From Rhodopseudomonas_A palustris_F (GTDB lineage: Bacteria > Pseudomonadota > Alphaproteobacteria > Rhizobiales > Xanthobacteraceae), in NCBI RefSeq assembly GCF_000013745.1, contig NC_007925.1, positions 1,240,001 to 1,304,000 on the forward strand: a stretch of DNA of 64,000 nt. Reading direction: 5' to 3'. A model generated the notes under the pieces. That model had not been told where the DNA came from, made no database searches, and was given only the letters and a program-made list of their open reading frames with translations. A program made the translations under genes and the position numbers. This document shows positions 63,001 through 64,000 of this stretch, one piece after another. Position 1 is the stretch's first letter, and the number at the start of each line of letters is the position of its first letter.

Positions 63001-63235
63001 GGGGCTGGTGCCGCTGGTCTGGGCCGACGGCGCGGCGATGCTGGCGCGGCGCAATCTGTCGACGCCGGTGTTCGCCGGGATGCTGACCGCCAGTCTATTG
63101 GGCATCCTGTTGATCCCGATGCTCTACGTCGTGTTCCAGTCGATGCGGGAGTCGGTTGCCGGCAATGGCCGGCTCGGCGCGTGGGCGGCGAGCCACCTGC
63201 CGCACTGGGCACGCTCGTTCGGCAAACGATCGTAA
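60062..63235 (+). CDS. RND multidrug efflux pump, HAE1 family
   Basis: 1057 residues, the normal size of AcrB/MexB-like pumps. The N-terminus FIDRPRLAVVVALVTTLVGGLAMLRIPVSQLPDI is typical. The proton-relay Asp pair lies in LALVLAIGIVVDDAIVVVENVER (TM4) and the Lys in ALSAKNGILIVEFAKEQ (TM10). Large periplasmic loops follow TM1 and TM7. It should expel hydrophobic drugs or metabolites using the proton gradient. Operon with the adaptor and probably under the TetR regulator. Confidence 0.94.
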   Translation: MISDLFIDRPRLAVVVALVTTLVGGLAMLRIPVSQLPDIVPPQVRVSTNFPGASAEVLESTVAQPIEAKVVGVDKMLYMKSSSGNDGSYTLDVSFALGSNPDINTVNVNNRVQNALSQLPAEVRLQGVAVQKRSSSMLQVVDMSSKGGKYDPVFLTNYGLINVVDELARVPGVGEATLFGRLNYSMRIWFDIERLSSLGMVPSDVVAAISAQNVQAPVGRIGAQPVPDDQKFQINLQTQGRLTKPEEFGAIVLRANADGSVLRVSDVARVELGALSEDTHARLNGDPTVGIGIFQAPGANAINTATAVRAKLDELRQRFPDGVQARVVFDSTVFVNDTIKAVMHTLLEAFALVALVVFLFLGNLRATLIPIIAVPVSLIGTFAVLLALGASVNTVSLLALVLAIGIVVDDAIVVVENVERVMEEEPELSPADATKKAMNQVTAPIIAITLVLLSVFVPIGFLPGIMGELFRQFAITISAAMLISAINALTLSPALCAVFLRHGGPRRGVMHWIGRRIDGARDRYAGAVRIALHRPALSILIVIGCGLGIAALNGTTPSGFLPEEDQGAFFINVQLPDGASVARTEETVIAVENIVKTMPQVRDVLSIVGLSLLDNYSASNNAFMIVQLKPFEDRRAASSSAQTLIAKTFGAVQQVRTATVLPFNLPPVIGLSTAGGFQYQLESLEGAEPAALGSVTNGLLAAGNQHPQLTRVFSTYGANAPSYYLDIDREKAQSLGVTINDIFSALQITLGGLYINNFNMFGRTWQVNLQGDAEGRRDLPALWDIYVRNAKGTMVPLQSIASVRSVTGPAVITRYNNYRSVTINGSPAAGVSSGAAMAAMAEVSQKTLPPGYAFEWTGTAYQEHEAVGKTGYILGLALLFAYLFLVALYESWVIPIPVLLSVSIAVLGAFVGVLIAGVTLDLYAQIGLVVLIALSAKNGILIVEFAKEQREAGLSITEAAVLGARLRFRAVMMTSIAFILGLVPLVWADGAAMLARRNLSTPVFAGMLTASLLGILLIPMLYVVFQSMRESVAGNGRLGAWAASHLPHWARSFGKRS

Positions 63236-63260
63236 GAGTCTGTTCTCTTCGGTAGACCTG

Positions 63261-63407
63261 GTGTCCCGGACGCGGTGCAGCGCGTAGCGCTGCGCCGTGA
63301 GCCGGGACCGTTACGCGTGCTGAGCCGACGACAGCCGCGTTCTGGAACGGCCCCGGCTCTGCAGCGCACCACGCCGCTCCGCGGCGCATTGCGCTGCGTC
63401 CGGGGCA
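63261..63407. repeat. Dispersed palindromic repeat, family C, copy 3
   Basis: Begins gtgtcccggacgcggtgcag and ends gcgtccggggcacg, with central gtgagccgggaccgttacgc and ggaacggccccggctctgca arms. Nearly the same element follows directly at 63459. Confidence 0.85.
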
Positions 63408-63458
63408 CGGCGCTCATCGAGATGAGGGCGAGTGCCTGAATTCTATTCGATAAGCCTC

Positions 63459-63608
63459 GTGTCCCGGACGCGGTGCAGCGCGTAGCGCTGCGCCGTGAGC
63501 CGGGACCGTTACGCGTGCTGGTTCGACGACAGCCGTGTTCTGGAACGGCCCCGGATCGGCAGCGCACCACGCCGCTACGCGGCGCGTTGCGCAGCGTCCG
63601 GGGCACGG
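63459..63608. repeat. Dispersed palindromic repeat, family C, copy 4
   Basis: Tandem, near-identical neighbour of copy 3: gtgtcccggacgcggtgcag to cgtccggggcacgg. The two copies fill the 63236-63647 gap; no gene lies there. Confidence 0.85.
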
Positions 63609-63647
63609 CGCTGTCGTCTTTGTGTCGCGCTTAGTCTTATGTCGCGC

Positions 63648-64000
63648 TTACTTCACCGCGATCTCGATCAGCGACGGGCCGTCGCGGGTGAGCGCTTCGG
63701 CGATCGCGGCGCGGATCGCGTCGGGGGCGTCGGCCTGCACCGACGGTACGCCCATCGATTTCGACAGCGCCATGAAGTCGATCGCCGGATCGTCGACATC
63801 CATGCCGACGAAGCGGCCGGCGACCGCGTTCTTGCAGCCGAGCTGCTTGGCGATGTTCTGCAGCACGCCGTAGCGGCGATTGTTGAACACGATGAACAGC
63901 ACCTTGGCGCGATAGCGCGCCGCGCTCCACAACGCCTGCGGCGAATACATCGCGCCGCCGTCGCCGACCAACGATGCCACCGGCCCGTCATGCAGCAGTG
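63648..64000 (-). CDS. Thiamine-diphosphate-dependent enzyme (acetolactate synthase/benzoylformate decarboxylase family), C-terminal part
   Basis: Runs off the right edge; the last 117 or so residues are present. VASLVGDGGAMYSPQALWSAAR is the GDG thiamine-diphosphate and Mg2+ motif region, VLFIVFNNRRYGVLQ completes the motif with its Asn-Asn, and IRAAIAEALTRDGPSLIEI is the C-terminal helix and strand. Full-length relatives have about 520-550 residues. The spacing and the RYGVL pattern suit benzoylformate decarboxylase or an acetolactate-synthase-like protein; the choice cannot be made from this part. Confidence 0.82.
   Translation of the reverse strand, partial: LLHDGPVASLVGDGGAMYSPQALWSAARYRAKVLFIVFNNRRYGVLQNIAKQLGCKNAVAGRFVGMDVDDPAIDFMALSKSMGVPSVQADAPDAIRAAIAEALTRDGPSLIEIAVK

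Noticed and set aside
1..64000. CRISPR arrays, rRNA genes and B12 riboswitches
   Set aside because: No regularly spaced short repeats, no rRNA-like sequence and no cobalamin box were seen on reading; the last is consistent with a B12-independent dehydratase.

Overview
The window is high-GC alphaproteobacterial DNA of the Bradyrhizobium/Rhodopseudomonas type. The housekeeping genes (fabI, aroC, clpS, dxs, xseB), the dispersed palindromic repeats and the glycyl-radical microcompartment locus all fit Rhodopseudomonas palustris. From memory, strain BisB18 carries a microcompartment of the class called GRM3, and this layout matches it. That strain assignment is inference, not a search result.

Layout. 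1-20180 is ordinary chromosome: the 3' part of fabI, a histidine phosphatase, aroC, clpS, a DUF1194 protein, an RlmC/RlmD-like methyltransferase, a MATE exporter, tlyA, a nucleoside deoxyribosyltransferase-like gene, dxs, xseB, a histone-deacetylase-like amidohydrolase, a 5'-nucleotidase lipoprotein, a cytochrome c'-like protein, a thioesterase, an enoyl-CoA hydratase and an acyl-CoA dehydrogenase. The gaps between them hold several families of palindromic repeats. A tRNA-Gln(UUG) gene (20373-20447) marks the switch to accessory content. 20621-27255 is an acid-sugar catabolic cluster: a FadR-type regulator, a DUF1537 kinase, a pdxA-like gene reduced to a stub by internal deletion, an iron-type dehydrogenase, a DHDPS/NAL-family aldolase, an MFS carrier and a D-2-hydroxyacid dehydrogenase.

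28060-45294 is a bacterial microcompartment locus built on a glycyl radical enzyme (GRE), most probably a B12-independent 1,2-propanediol dehydratase. Its shell genes are two canonical BMC-H, one BMC-H with a long Ala/Pro-rich tail, one circularly permuted BMC-H, one PduB-like BMC-T and one EutN-like BMC-P. The enzyme core is the GRE, its radical-SAM activase, a CoA-acylating aldehyde dehydrogenase, the phosphotransacylase PduL, an iron-type alcohol dehydrogenase and acetate kinase. Accessory genes encode an EutJ-like chaperone, an HFCD-like flavoprotein, a GlcG/PduO-C-like protein and, unusually, a full S-adenosylmethionine synthetase that could supply the activase. A PocR-domain sensor kinase and an AraC-type response regulator follow. 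The proposed flow is 1,2-propanediol to propionaldehyde, then propionyl-CoA plus NADH, then propionyl-phosphate, then propionate plus ATP, with alcohol dehydrogenase recycling NADH by making propanol. A convergent membrane protein (45590-46501) may be a partner transporter.

47220-57032 carries five same-strand genes: a DUF559-like nuclease with an unrecognised N-terminal region, a winged-helix-like protein, a 1071-residue protein with two ATPase modules (the second HerA-like), an SbcD/YhaO-like exonuclease and an SbcC/YhaN-like ATPase. I do not recognise the whole set as a named system. It is the best candidate here for an undescribed DNA-processing or defence module.

57082-63235 holds a TetR regulator with a clear palindromic operator, a PepSY membrane protein and a two-gene RND efflux system. 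The window ends in the C-terminal part of a thiamine-diphosphate enzyme on the minus strand.
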